64,000 bases of DNA, taken from positions 5,031,001-5,095,000 of the forward strand of contig NC_012491.1 in assembly GCF_000010165.1 (NCBI RefSeq), read 5' to 3'. The translations under genes were made by a program, and so were the position numbers. The notes below the pieces were generated by a model. The model ran no database searches and had not been told where the DNA came from. It saw only the letters and a program-made list of their open reading frames with translations. How positions within the stretch are numbered: the first letter of the stretch is position 1; each line of letters opens with the position of its first letter. Positions 1 to 8,387 of the stretch are shown piece by piece. The stretch is from Brevibacillus brevis NBRC 100599 (GTDB taxonomy: Bacteria; Bacillota; Bacilli; Brevibacillales; Brevibacillaceae).

Positions 1-29
1 TCGGTTGCTAGAACCATTCGCTGGCAACG

Positions 30-73
30 AAAAACAGCCTCCTTTTTCATTTTCGTCATAGAAAAGGAGGCTG
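30..73 (-). terminator. Rho-independent terminator of the secreted FG-GAP-like protein gene
   Basis: A 12-bp perfect inverted repeat (CAGCCTCCTTTT at 35-46 with its complement at 62-73) reads into a T-run on the minus strand (A-run at 30-34 on the plus strand). It sits just past the stop codon of the minus-strand gene at 94. Confidence 0.9.
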
Positions 74-93
74 CGGATCAAGCTCTGCTATTC

Positions 94-987
94 TTACTTT
101 TCAATCATTGTGTTGATCGCTTCACCCTGGTGTTTTTTCAAGAAAGTAGAGTACTCTACTTCCCATGGATTCCATTTGCCTTCCCCTTGGTAGCCCCAAA
201 CGGAGTTGATGCGGGAAACAGTATCTGTGTTGTTCATACCTACAAGTCGTTGCTCCCCTACGAGCTCAAATGTACCGTTCGCATCCATATCGACTGGCGT
301 CAAAGAACCGAATGGATACGAGAATACAGAAACAGCATCTTCTGTTGGCTGTACTTTTCCTGCCTTGTCATACAGCTTGGCAGCTAGGTATACATCTTGG
401 TTGGCACTCACATCAAGCGTCAGCGGCTTATCCAGGTGGGAGCCTTTGCCCTCTACTTTGAAGCCATCTACGAATTTCCCCTCGAAACGGATTCCTTCGT
501 TTTCCTTTTCACCAAAAATCACGGCTGGCTTATTGTTTTCAAAGGTAGCGATAACGTGGCTGTAAACACCGCCGCTTCCGCCAGTCGCTGTTTTCACGAA
601 GGCATCCGCAACATGGTCACCAGTGAAGTCAACGAGGGTCAGCTCGCCCTCATAGCCGCCCAGCTCTTTGATATCCGTTTGGCTATAAGCGCCGGATTTT
701 CCGTCTTTTACTACGATGTTCATATTGGAGGAATAGATGTCATCCTCTTTTTCTTTTTCGCCAATCAGATATACGACGTCATCCTTCTTATCGCCGTTCA
801 CGTCAGCCGTTTTTTGATCGATCACATAGGTGTTTTTCGCGAGCTTCAATTCAGCTGCGGCAGAGAACAGCTTTCCTTTTTCAGAATCTGCGTGAGCAAC
901 TTGTGTATTCATTGCAGAAAATCCAGCTACGCCTACAACTCCTGCAAGCAGCAAATATGTAACAGGCTTCATCCATTTTTTATTCAT
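94..987 (-). CDS. Secreted protein with FG-GAP/VCBS-like calcium-loop repeats, function unknown
   Basis: The product is a 297-residue exported protein with a signal peptide of about 33 residues ending in VAHA. The mature part carries Asp-rich loops resembling FG-GAP/VCBS or EF-hand-like loops: DVNGDKKDDV near residue 62, DFTGDHVAD near 120 and DMDANGTFEL near 235. An ATG at 987 was chosen over an in-frame GTG at 1002 because GGAGG (996-1000) lies 8 bases before it. The gene has its own terminator and looks monocistronic. It is a clear paralogue of the gene at 50187-50978, sharing the GGSxG, GEQRxxG and NTDT/NADT segments. No enzymatic motif is visible. Binding or structural roles in the cell envelope are possible. 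Confidence 0.8.
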   Translation of the reverse strand: MNKKWMKPVTYLLLAGVVGVAGFSAMNTQVAHADSEKGKLFSAAAELKLAKNTYVIDQKTADVNGDKKDDVVYLIGEKEKEDDIYSSNMNIVVKDGKSGAYSQTDIKELGGYEGELTLVDFTGDHVADAFVKTATGGSGGVYSHVIATFENNKPAVIFGEKENEGIRFEGKFVDGFKVEGKGSHLDKPLTLDVSANQDVYLAAKLYDKAGKVQPTEDAVSVFSYPFGSLTPVDMDANGTFELVGEQRLVGMNNTDTVSRINSVWGYQGEGKWNPWEVEYSTFLKKHQGEAINTMIEK

Positions 988-1102
988 CGTTATGGCCTCC
1001 ACTAAATGGTAAGTTATTGGTTACATTTACTACTATAGGACGAAGCCTACTCTAGTTCGTTACAGAATGTTTACGATTGATATACAAATAGTTAACAGCA
1101 CG

Positions 1103-2314
1103 TTACTTGACGTTATCCAGCACACTTTTGATTATGGCTGGCGAGTCTTGACGGATGGTCAGATTGTAATGCTCTCTGACCGCATGATAGACGGCATCTA
1201 CGTTTTTGCTGCTTTTATTCTTGCGATAGGCAGCTACTTGCTTGGCAAACTTCGGATGGTGGATGAGATCACGGCTCCAGTCCCATACGCGAGGCTTCAT
1301 CGCATCCTTGCGTGCTTGATCGAGAATCTGAGGGAATCGCGGGATCATCCAATCACGGATGCTTCTCGCTGCATTTTTGTATTCGGCTGTTCCATGAAGT
1401 GCGTAGTTTCGATAACTTAAATACGGATCTCCATTCAACTGGATGAACTGTGCCGCGTAGTCGGACAGCATGCTTTCATTCAGCTCCACTTGGTAATACT
1501 CCCATCCCGAGTCCGTCTTTTTCCCCGGCATAATAAGCGTGATAAAATAAAACAGGTCACCATACGTACTAGAATCCACGTATGGTTCCGGACCAGGGCT
1601 CATACTAAGTATTGTCTGCGGATCAAGGTTCATAGTAAGTAGTGTCTGCGGATCAATATACTTTTCTTTGTTTACTACAAAACCAGGCACCCCTACCTCA
1701 ACAGCCCAGCGAACGGAAACATTCTCTGAATCCTTCAGGTCAATTCCACCATGATAGGGTCGTGTCTTCCCAAACATGCGATAAAGTACCGTAGCGACGA
1801 ATTCCTTTGTCGCTATTCCATCGTCAATCTCGTTTGGCATAACGTATCCAGCCTGAACGAGTGGCTGCAAACGAGCGTTCATTTCGATTTGCGCACGGGC
1901 TTTGCGCAATTTTACCCTCTCATCCGAAAAGTCCCCTACATTGTCGATCTTTCGGTCCAGGTCTTCCATATTGACGTCTGTGGGATATGCTGGAGGGAGT
2001 ATTCCGATAAAGTGATAGACATTCCATAGAAAGCCTTTTTTAGAGGTTTGAAATTCATCGATATTAACGTGCATGTCATTTATATAGTCAGTAGAAGAAT
2101 AAGGACGTAGTCCAAAAGGTATCGGTTGTGGGTTCGCAATCGATATTTCCTGTCTTTTCGAAAACAAGTACTTTTCCGGATTCGGCGGCAGCTCGTATGT
2201 AATCATGTAATCAGATTCTGCTTCTGCGATATTTTGAGTGGTAGTAGGGGCCAGTATCCCCGTAAAACACAGCGTACAAATTAGCACACCACCCAGTATT
2301 GTTTTTCCATCCAT
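1103..2314 (-). CDS. Secreted hypothetical protein with a short internal tandem duplication
   Basis: This encodes about 403 residues beginning with a signal peptide (hydrophobic core TILGGVLICTLCFTGIL). I do not recognise the family. A stretch around residues 160-215 (ATKEFVATVLYRMFG, then DLKDSENVSVRWAVE) faintly resembles one S-layer-homology repeat, which would mean cell-wall attachment, but only one such unit is visible. Two consecutive DPQT(L/I)L(T/S)M units come from a 30-bp duplication. The ATG at 2314 was chosen because AAGGGTG precedes it by about 8 bases; an in-frame TTG at 2338 has no ribosome site. The C-terminal third is rich in Arg, Lys and His. Confidence 0.65.
   Translation of the reverse strand: MDGKTILGGVLICTLCFTGILAPTTTQNIAEAESDYMITYELPPNPEKYLFSKRQEISIANPQPIPFGLRPYSSTDYINDMHVNIDEFQTSKKGFLWNVYHFIGILPPAYPTDVNMEDLDRKIDNVGDFSDERVKLRKARAQIEMNARLQPLVQAGYVMPNEIDDGIATKEFVATVLYRMFGKTRPYHGGIDLKDSENVSVRWAVEVGVPGFVVNKEKYIDPQTLLTMNLDPQTILSMSPGPEPYVDSSTYGDLFYFITLIMPGKKTDSGWEYYQVELNESMLSDYAAQFIQLNGDPYLSYRNYALHGTAEYKNAARSIRDWMIPRFPQILDQARKDAMKPRVWDWSRDLIHHPKFAKQVAAYRKNKSSKNVDAVYHAVREHYNLTIRQDSPAIIKSVLDNVK
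1601..1660 (-). repeat. 30-bp tandem direct repeat inside a coding region
   Basis: Bases 1601-1630 and 1631-1660 are near copies (CATACTAAG/CATAGTAAG followed by TGTCTGCGGATCAA). They preserve frame and duplicate a ten-residue unit in the secreted protein at 1103-2314. Confidence 0.85.
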
Positions 2315-2385
2315 ACCAAAAACACCCTTCGCTATCAATATTGTTAGTTAGACGTAAAAATAAGCTGTTCGGTTTCGCACAGATT

Positions 2386-2420
2386 GAAAAAAGCGACCAG
2401 GCTCATGCATCTGGTCGCTT
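2386..2420 (-). terminator. Terminator after yuzD
   Basis: The stem AGCGACCAG (2392-2400) pairs with 2411-2419, followed on the minus strand by six T. It lies downstream of the yuzD stop codon. Confidence 0.8.
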
Positions 2421-2450
2421 TAAAAAGTGATTGTTGTTCCCTCTATGCGT

Positions 2451-2786
2451 TTATTCGGCTTCTGCTGTCGAAGCAATCGGCTGCACGCCCATGCTCTCCA
2501 GCTTTTCATAGATATCCTTTAATTTCGGATTTCCCTCACCGACAATTTCCCCGGAAATTACGACAAGCGGATACCATAAATCTTCCTCGATAATGCGATT
2601 CGCCCAGCTTTTGTCATCGTCTGTCTGCGGCTGTTGAAAGTCGCTATAAACGATGCGGATGCTGTCACTCCCATACTTGCGAGAGAGTGCCGCCTCCAGC
2701 CACTCGGCTGTTTCCTTTGCAGATGGCAAATTGACGCAGCTTGCGCACAATTGCTCTGTCCCAAAAACCTTGATATCGACAGTCAC
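2451..2786 (-). CDS. yuzD: YuzD family thioredoxin-like protein (DUF1462)
   Basis: This 111-residue cytoplasmic protein starts with a short beta strand followed by C14-A-S-C17, a redox or metal-binding CxxC placed as in thioredoxin-like folds. Length and sequence match B. subtilis YuzD (DUF1462), whose biochemical role is unsettled. The start is GTG at 2786, with GGAGGG eight bases upstream. It lies 29 bases after mccB on the same strand, with no terminator between, so it may be the last gene of an mccA-mccB-yuzD transcript. In B. subtilis yuzD lies beside yutI; here mccAB separates the two. Confidence 0.8.
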   Translation of the reverse strand: MTVDIKVFGTEQLCASCVNLPSAKETAEWLEAALSRKYGSDSIRIVYSDFQQPQTDDDKSWANRIIEEDLWYPLVVISGEIVGEGNPKLKDIYEKLESMGVQPIASTAEAE

Positions 2787-2815
2787 TATATCCGCCCTCC
2801 CCCGGGTCAGCTAGC

Positions 2816-3949
2816 TTAGGACAATGCTTGGTCGAGGTCCTCGATCAAGTCCTGAACATCTTCAATACCAACAGAGATGCGCACCAGGCCATCTGTAATA
2901 CCCAGCTCAGCACGGCGCTCTGCCGGGATAGAAGCATGTGTCATGCGTGCAGGTACGCTGATCAAGCTCTCCACTGCACCCAGCGATTCTGCCAGCGTGT
3001 AGTATTTTACCTTTGCCAACACTTCGTCAGCACGCTCTGCGCTACCTACGTCGAAGGAAATCATGCCACCGAAGCCACGCGCTTGCTTTTGAATCAGCTC
3101 ATGACCGGAATGGCTGGACAGACCAGGATAAATGACGCGTTTGATGTCGCTGCGCTCAGACAGCCATTTTGCGAGCGTACGAGCATTGTGTTCATGCTCT
3201 TCCATCCGAATTCCCAGCGTCTTCATACCGCGCAGCAAGAGCCAAGAATCTTGTGGTCCAAGCACACCGCCAATTGCATTTTGCACAAAATGGAGGTCTT
3301 CGCCCACTTGCGCATCTTTTGCTACAACCAGACCAGCTACTACGTCGCTGTGTCCGCCCAAATATTTTGTTGCGCTATGGAACACGATGTCAGCACCGAG
3401 ATCCAGCGGATTTTGCCAGTATGGCGTCATGAACGTGTTGTCTACTACGAGCAGCACGCCTTTTGCTTTCGCGATTCCTGCCAACGCGCTGATGTCGCTT
3501 ACTTTCAGTAGCGGGTTTGTCGGTGTTTCCATAATGATTGCTTTGGTTTCCGGGCGAATTGCCGCCTCTACTGCTGCCAGATCACTCGTATCTACGTAGG
3601 TTGCTTCCAGACCCATACGGGAGAATACACGTGTAACGACGCGGTAAGTACCACCGTATACATCGTCCCCTACTACGAGATGATCGCCTTTGTTGAACAT
3701 CGAGAGGATGGTAGACAGTGCCGCCATCCCAGAACCAAATGCAAAGCCGCGTGCGCCGCCTTCGATTTCTGCGATGTATGTTTCCAATGCGTGACGGGTC
3801 GGATTCCCCGTACGGGAATATTCGAAGCCTTTGTGAACGCCAATGGCTTCCTGTTTATACGTACTTACCTGGTAAATTGGAACGGATACGGCTCCTGTAT
3901 GTGGATCTCCATCGATTCCGCCGTGGATCAGACGAGTTTTGATGCGCAT
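2816..3949 (-). CDS. mccB: Cystathionine gamma-lyase/homocysteine gamma-lyase (PLP-dependent)
   Basis: This 377-residue protein of the Cys/Met-metabolism PLP family cleaves cystathionine to cysteine in the reverse transsulfuration pathway. Visible marks are YSRTGNPTR, the GSGMAA phosphate-binding turn, DNTF, and the PLP-lysine segment SATKYLGGH near residue 195. Length is normal for the family. It begins one base after the mccA stop, with an AGGGGGG ribosome site inside the end of mccA, so the two are translationally linked. Pairing with an O-acetylserine-dependent cystathionine synthase gene supports mccB over metB or metC. A cystathionine gamma-synthase activity cannot be excluded from sequence alone. 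Confidence 0.9.
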   Translation of the reverse strand: MRIKTRLIHGGIDGDPHTGAVSVPIYQVSTYKQEAIGVHKGFEYSRTGNPTRHALETYIAEIEGGARGFAFGSGMAALSTILSMFNKGDHLVVGDDVYGGTYRVVTRVFSRMGLEATYVDTSDLAAVEAAIRPETKAIIMETPTNPLLKVSDISALAGIAKAKGVLLVVDNTFMTPYWQNPLDLGADIVFHSATKYLGGHSDVVAGLVVAKDAQVGEDLHFVQNAIGGVLGPQDSWLLLRGMKTLGIRMEEHEHNARTLAKWLSERSDIKRVIYPGLSSHSGHELIQKQARGFGGMISFDVGSAERADEVLAKVKYYTLAESLGAVESLISVPARMTHASIPAERRAELGITDGLVRISVGIEDVQDLIEDLDQALS

Positions 3950-3950
3950 C

Positions 3951-4874
3951 TTAAATTCCCCCCTGGTAAATTTTCTTGCTTAGATAACGTTCGCTGCCAT
4001 CGGCAAACAGTGTGACGATATTTGTCCCTGGAGCTGCTTCTCTTGCTTCGCGCAGTGCCGCTGCCATAGCTGCACCTGAAGAACTACCTACGAGCAAGCC
4101 TTCCTTGGCAGCCAGCTGCTTGACCAGATCGAAGGCTTCCACATCGAGAATCGTGTGAATGGCATTGAAGTAGCTCGTATCCATGAATGGAGGCAAAAAC
4201 TCCATGCCGATCCCTTCTGTTTTATGCGGGCCGGATTCTCCCCCATTCAAGATGGAACCTTCTGGCTCGACAATAACCGTTTTTACGTTTGGATTTTGTT
4301 CCTTCAAGTAGCGAGCTGCACCCATAAAAGTACCGCCAGAACCAGCACCTGCCACAAATACGTTTACTTGTCCGTCCATTTGACTCCAAATTTCTGGACC
4401 TGTTGTTTTGTAGTGTGCGTCTGGATTCGCCGGGTTAGCAAATTGCTGTGGAACAAAAGCACCTGGAATGGATTCTGCGAGTTCTTTTGCCTTTGCGATT
4501 GCACCCTTAATCCCTAGCTCTGTCGGTGTATTGACGACTTCTGCTCCAAGGGCACGCATCAGCTCTTGCTTTTCCTCGGAAAACTTCGCTGGTACGCAGA
4601 AGATGACTTTATAACCTGTTCCTACAGCGGCCAGCGCTACACCAATTCCTGTATTACCTGCTGTCGGTTCAATAATGGTACCACCTGGGGCCAATTGGCC
4701 GTTTTCCTCAGCGGCACGAATCAACTCTATGCCGAGTCTGTCTTTTACGCTGCCTCCTGGGTTAAAATACTCCAGCTTGGCGAACAAGCGGACACCCTCT
4801 GGAAGCTCAAATTGAGTAATTTCGACGATCGGCGTATTACCAATCAGTTCCTTCACATTGCGAAATACGTTCAC
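3951..4874 (-). CDS. mccA: Cystathionine beta-synthase (O-acetylserine-dependent), MccA/YrhA type
   Basis: This 307-residue fold-type II PLP enzyme of the cysteine synthase family carries the PLP lysine in NPGGSVKDR (K44) and the phosphate loop TAGNTGIG. MccA joins homocysteine and O-acetylserine (or serine) to make cystathionine, which MccB then splits. The GTG start at 4874 has AAGGAG about ten bases upstream. An extended -10 promoter lies about 45 bases before the start. No SAM riboswitch is visible in the short leader. In Bacillus this pair is repressed by CymR (established for B. subtilis); no operator was identified here. A plain cysteine synthase (cysK) is the alternative, but adjacency to mccB argues against it. 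Confidence 0.88.
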   Translation of the reverse strand: MNVFRNVKELIGNTPIVEITQFELPEGVRLFAKLEYFNPGGSVKDRLGIELIRAAEENGQLAPGGTIIEPTAGNTGIGVALAAVGTGYKVIFCVPAKFSEEKQELMRALGAEVVNTPTELGIKGAIAKAKELAESIPGAFVPQQFANPANPDAHYKTTGPEIWSQMDGQVNVFVAGAGSGGTFMGAARYLKEQNPNVKTVIVEPEGSILNGGESGPHKTEGIGMEFLPPFMDTSYFNAIHTILDVEAFDLVKQLAAKEGLLVGSSSGAAMAAALREAREAAPGTNIVTLFADGSERYLSKKIYQGGI

Positions 4875-4919
4875 GAAGATCTGACTCCTTATATTGAAGT
4901 ACTTGCTTCTTTCTTTTTC

Positions 4920-4928
4920 ATTATAACA
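4920..4928 (-). promoter_or_regulatory. Extended -10 promoter for mccA-mccB
   Basis: On the minus strand TGTTATAAT forms a TG-N-TATAAT extended -10 element at 4920-4928. No good -35 is seen. Transcription would start near 4913, giving a leader of about 40 bases. Confidence 0.5.
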
Positions 4929-5069
4929 TGCAAAGATTACAAAAAGTCCATGCTACTAAACTTCGGTATGCCAGCTGAACTTTAAAGTGTCAACAGTGCA
5001 TGTAAGCCATGGATTTCTCACCATGGTATGATTATAATAAAGGAGAGGTTGGAAAGGAGTGAATGTAAC

Positions 5070-5297
5070 ATGGATATCATGGATCAAGTACAAGAAGTTC
5101 TCGATAAACTGCGTCCTTACCTGCAACGTGACGGCGGAGACGTACAACTCGTTGATGTAGAAGATGGCATCGTGAAGCTGCGCCTGATGGGTGCTTGCGG
5201 TAGCTGCCCTTCCTCTACCATCACCCTGAAAGCAGGAATCGAGCGTGCACTGGTGGAAGAAATCCCAGGCATCAAAGAAGTTCAACAAGTATTCTAA
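5070..5297 (+). CDS. yutI: NifU-like iron-sulfur scaffold/carrier protein YutI
   Basis: This 75-residue protein consists of a single NifU C-terminal domain. The motif GACGSCPSS holds the CxxC that bridges a [4Fe-4S] cluster between two subunits in Nfu-type carriers. It probably delivers clusters to apo-proteins, which could include the lipoyl synthase encoded at 16690. The ATG at 5070 follows AAAGGAGTG by eight bases; an earlier in-frame ATG at 5028 has no ribosome site. The gene is divergent from mccA and ends in a strong terminator. Size and sequence match B. subtilis YutI. Confidence 0.92.
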   Translation: MDIMDQVQEVLDKLRPYLQRDGGDVQLVDVEDGIVKLRLMGACGSCPSSTITLKAGIERALVEEIPGIKEVQQVF

Positions 5298-5317
5298 TCC
5301 AGTCACATCGACATGAA

Positions 5318-5349
5318 AGCAGCTACAGCAAATGCGTAGCTGCTTTTTT
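5318..5349 (+). terminator. Terminator of yutI
   Basis: The stem AGCAGCTAC (5318-5326) pairs with 5336-5344, followed by six T on the plus strand. It abuts the stop codon of the convergent hydrolase gene. Confidence 0.85.
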
Positions 5350-6269
5350 CATTTCCCCTTATTCATCCCTTTTTCCAAAAAGGCAATCATGCGCTTCCCG
5401 TACTCCTCAGGAACTAACGCATAGCTGCGGACGTGACCCGCTCGCGGTACGATCCAAATCTCGGAATCTTCGTCTTGGGTCAGCTCGAAAAGTCGTTCGC
5501 TGTTAACCAGTGGGATCGTCGTATCGCCTGTCCCGTGTATAAAAAGAATCGGCTTATTCGCTTGCTGGACTGCCTGATACGGATTGACGTCTCGCGGGTT
5601 GGCTCCTAGTAAAACAGGACACAAGGTAAGGATGAGCCAGTTGAATGGAAATCGGGGCAGGCCCGTCCACTGCGGCAAGTTCTCAGCCAAGTACTCACGC
5701 AAGGAATAGAACGGTGAATCTGCTACAATCGCTGTGACGCGTTCATCCACTCCGCCAACCATCAAAGAGGTTGCCGCCCCCATGGAAAATCCGACGAGAC
5801 CAAGTCTGTGCTCCGGCTTCTTCGCTGCTGCAAAATCGATGGCCCCAAGGAGGTCTTGCTGTTCTCGAAGACCAATCGTAGTCAGTGCTTTGCTGGACTC
5901 CCCTGCATTGCGAAAATCGAACATCAATACATCAAACCCAGCCTGAACCAATCTTGCAGCCAGAGACAACGCTGGCAGATGTGGCTCTAATCTGTTTTGA
6001 CTATACCCGTGAGCAAAGATCAGCGTACTTCCATTCGAAGCCTGCCCATTTTTTTGTGCCGACACGTACCATCCAGCCAACGAAATCTTTGTTTCTCTGC
6101 TCGAAAAAACAACGGGCTCCACCTGTTCGATTCCAAAATCTCGGGGTTCCATGTGAATCGGTTTTCTTACAGGATGCGTCAAGCGCCAGGTTACGTGAAA
6201 CGAAACGGCTACTGCTGCAATTAAGAGCAGCACGAGGAGTCCTGTAATCAAAACAAAGAACGTGTTCAT
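5349..6269 (-). CDS. Membrane-anchored alpha/beta hydrolase
   Basis: This 306-residue protein has an N-terminal transmembrane anchor (ITGLLVLLLIAAVAVSF) followed by an alpha/beta hydrolase domain. The oxyanion/HG segment is FAHGYSQN, the nucleophile elbow is GFSMGA (Ser), the acid is in HGTGDTTIP and the catalytic His is in RAGHVRS. It belongs to the serine aminopeptidase/BAAT-like group (YqkD-like). The substrate is unknown. Its ATG overlaps the stop of the upstream 2-hydroxyacid dehydrogenase gene in an ATGA arrangement, so the two are translationally coupled. Confidence 0.85.
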   Translation of the reverse strand: MNTFFVLITGLLVLLLIAAVAVSFHVTWRLTHPVRKPIHMEPRDFGIEQVEPVVFSSRETKISLAGWYVSAQKNGQASNGSTLIFAHGYSQNRLEPHLPALSLAARLVQAGFDVLMFDFRNAGESSKALTTIGLREQQDLLGAIDFAAAKKPEHRLGLVGFSMGAATSLMVGGVDERVTAIVADSPFYSLREYLAENLPQWTGLPRFPFNWLILTLCPVLLGANPRDVNPYQAVQQANKPILFIHGTGDTTIPLVNSERLFELTQDEDSEIWIVPRAGHVRSYALVPEEYGKRMIAFLEKGMNKGK

Positions 6270-7225
6270 ACGGCAGTCAGTGGTCCCCTTCCACTTAGCA
6301 CCGCTACGATATTGGCAGCAGCCAGCCTCGCCATCTCCGCCCTTGTTTGTACAGTTGCACTACCGATATGTGGCAATGCGACTACATTCGGCAGTTGCAA
6401 GAGCGGGTTATCCATCGGGACTGGCTCGACCGCAAAAACGTCCAGTCCGGCTGCCCAAATTTTTTTATCTACCAACGCCTGATACAGTGCGGACTCATCG
6501 ACTGTCCCACCACGAGAAACATTGATGAAAACAGCGGTTTCTTTCATGAGCGAAAACTGTTTTTCCCCCATTAACATGCGTGTGTCCTCTGTCAACGGTG
6601 TAAGCAGAACGACGTAATCGGACGCTTGCAGAAGCTCCGCCAAATCAGCATACTGTGCTCCTGTCTCTTGCTCAGCCTGCGGTTTGCGCTTCCGGTTGTG
6701 ATACAGGATTCGCATGCCAAATCCTTTGGCGCGTCTCGCCACAGCTTCCCCAATTCGCCCCATCCCGATAATCCCTATAGTCGAACCATATACATTTTGC
6801 CCAGCCATGAGGGTCGGACTCCACGCTGTCCATTCTCCCTGTAATAAAAATCGGTTGGCTTCCGTCAATCGGCGGCCTGTCGCCATCAATAAAGCGAAAG
6901 CCAAATCGGCAGTAGACTCTGTCAGGACATCTGGCGTGTTGGTTACGATGACCTCGTGTCGTCTGCACGCTTCCAAATCGATATTGTCGTAACCGACCGC
7001 CATGTTCGCCACGATACGGAGTCGTTTTGTACTCGTCAAAAATTCTTCGTCCACTCGTTCTGTCAGCATAGTCAAGACGGCATCTACATGTTTAATCTTT
7101 TCCAGCAATAATTCACGCGGGATCGGCGCATTTTTTGTCCATTGCTCGACCTCGGCTACTTTTTCAAGCATCGCGATCACTTCAGGATTGAGTTTCCTCG
7201 TAACGAAAACTTGTTGCTTGATCAT
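6266..7225 (-). CDS. D-2-hydroxyacid dehydrogenase (glyoxylate/hydroxypyruvate or 2-ketogluconate reductase type)
   Basis: This NAD(P)-dependent dehydrogenase of 319 residues reduces 2-keto acids. It shows the Rossmann motif GMGRIGEAV, the active-site Arg in NVSRGGT, and the His/Glu end in LPHIGSAT. It resembles GyaR and B. subtilis YvcT; substrate cannot be fixed by eye. The ATG at 7225 was chosen because GGAGG is seven bases upstream. The start lies inside the last 44 bases of yutH, and the 3' end overlaps the hydrolase gene by four bases, giving a coupled yutH-dehydrogenase-hydrolase unit. Confidence 0.85.
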   Translation of the reverse strand: MIKQQVFVTRKLNPEVIAMLEKVAEVEQWTKNAPIPRELLLEKIKHVDAVLTMLTERVDEEFLTSTKRLRIVANMAVGYDNIDLEACRRHEVIVTNTPDVLTESTADLAFALLMATGRRLTEANRFLLQGEWTAWSPTLMAGQNVYGSTIGIIGMGRIGEAVARRAKGFGMRILYHNRKRKPQAEQETGAQYADLAELLQASDYVVLLTPLTEDTRMLMGEKQFSLMKETAVFINVSRGGTVDESALYQALVDKKIWAAGLDVFAVEPVPMDNPLLQLPNVVALPHIGSATVQTRAEMARLAAANIVAVLSGRGPLTAV

Positions 7226-8267
7226 CTTTTTTCCTCCACAACCAATCAATTTGTGGAATGGATACGTCATAACGCTCAGCAATGAATAGCGGGTACTTTC
7301 GAAGTCCGTCTTCCATTTTGGTTAGCTCGTCTTCCAACTGCGTTTGCCATGCTTGAATGTTGACTTCTTGGCGCTCCTCTACCGGCAACTCCATATAAGT
7401 CTCCACGAGCTTCAAAAACCTGCCTGGGTAGAGCATGAGCGCATAAATCACGGCATATTCAGCTGGCAGCAGAGCAGAGACGCTGTTGTAGCCGTCGAGA
7501 AAGCTGGACACAGCCTCTTCATTCCAGCTATTTCGCTTTGTCTCGGCTTTGATCCACTGCCCCACATCTCGCGTACGCATATCAAGAACCCAGTTCCATT
7601 CGCCTGCCATTAGACGTACATCCTTCTCTTTCCATAGCATATACCCTTGATCAAAATTTTGGTAGGCTACTTTCCCGAGACTAGCAGTTTCCTTCACGAC
7701 TTTATCGTAACCAGCATCCAACAAATATTGAACGGACAATTCCCCGAGCTGAGTAATATACGTGAAGCAGGTCAATAAATATTCATCCATTGGCGCGAGC
7801 TCTACATTTTCCTCATCCATTGCATCCCGGTACTCATTAAAATTCCGCAGCTTTTTTTGCCACGTGCTGGGCCAGTTGCCAAGAGAGCTGTAGGGGATAA
7901 ACATCTTGTCAGATGAAAAATCACTCGTGGCCAGATGGAACTGTGCGAGCGACTGCCCACCGGCATAATAGGGATTTTCAGGAACCGCCTCTCGCACGCC
8001 TCTGTATAAATAGTAAAGCTGCTCATCATCAACGATGTGAGCCTGCCCGCTTGTTGTGTTCACCAGCTTTAACAAGCGAATGTTTTGCTGTTGACTCAAA
8101 TGCTGTTTTACTTTCTCAATAAATTTGCTTTTGTATTTATATCCGGCTGGCGCCTCGAACATGTAGTAAAGGCCTCGATCGGTTTCCAGTACCTTGCTTG
8201 CCCCCGTCGTACGATATCCCTGGAGTTCAAAACCGTACTTCTCCTGAAGAAGCTCTTTTTCTTCCAT
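7182..8267 (-). CDS. yutH: YutH/CotS-type spore coat-associated protein
   Basis: This 361-residue protein belongs to the CotS/YutH kinase-like fold (aminoglycoside phosphotransferase-like). The central segment AGEWNWVLDMRTRDVGQWI corresponds to the degenerate catalytic region of these proteins. In B. subtilis YutH is a spore coat protein. The ATG at 8267 follows AAGGAGG by about 12 bases; the in-frame upstream start at 8306 has no site. The gene is divergent from yutG and its end overlaps the dehydrogenase gene by 44 bases. Gene order next to yutG and yutF supports the name. Confidence 0.8.
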   Translation of the reverse strand: MEEKELLQEKYGFELQGYRTTGASKVLETDRGLYYMFEAPAGYKYKSKFIEKVKQHLSQQQNIRLLKLVNTTSGQAHIVDDEQLYYLYRGVREAVPENPYYAGGQSLAQFHLATSDFSSDKMFIPYSSLGNWPSTWQKKLRNFNEYRDAMDEENVELAPMDEYLLTCFTYITQLGELSVQYLLDAGYDKVVKETASLGKVAYQNFDQGYMLWKEKDVRLMAGEWNWVLDMRTRDVGQWIKAETKRNSWNEEAVSSFLDGYNSVSALLPAEYAVIYALMLYPGRFLKLVETYMELPVEERQEVNIQAWQTQLEDELTKMEDGLRKYPLFIAERYDVSIPQIDWLWRKKDDQATSFRYEETQS

Positions 8268-8387
8268 ACAGTTGTTCACCCTCCTTGCATACTGCTCTTC
8301 TGGCATTGTATGTCGGTAGATTGGGATAGGTGCCTATCTGTATGCAGATACTAGATGCATTCATGCCGAAAAGGAGGAGCGACAAGC

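Noticed and set aside
2828-3511. Plus-strand frame opposite mccB
   Set aside because: Antisense to mccB, no ribosome site, no recognisable protein.
4875-5069. A SAM riboswitch or T-box before mccA
   Set aside because: The leader is only about 40 bases from the assigned promoter, and neither the S-box core nor a T-box sequence is present.
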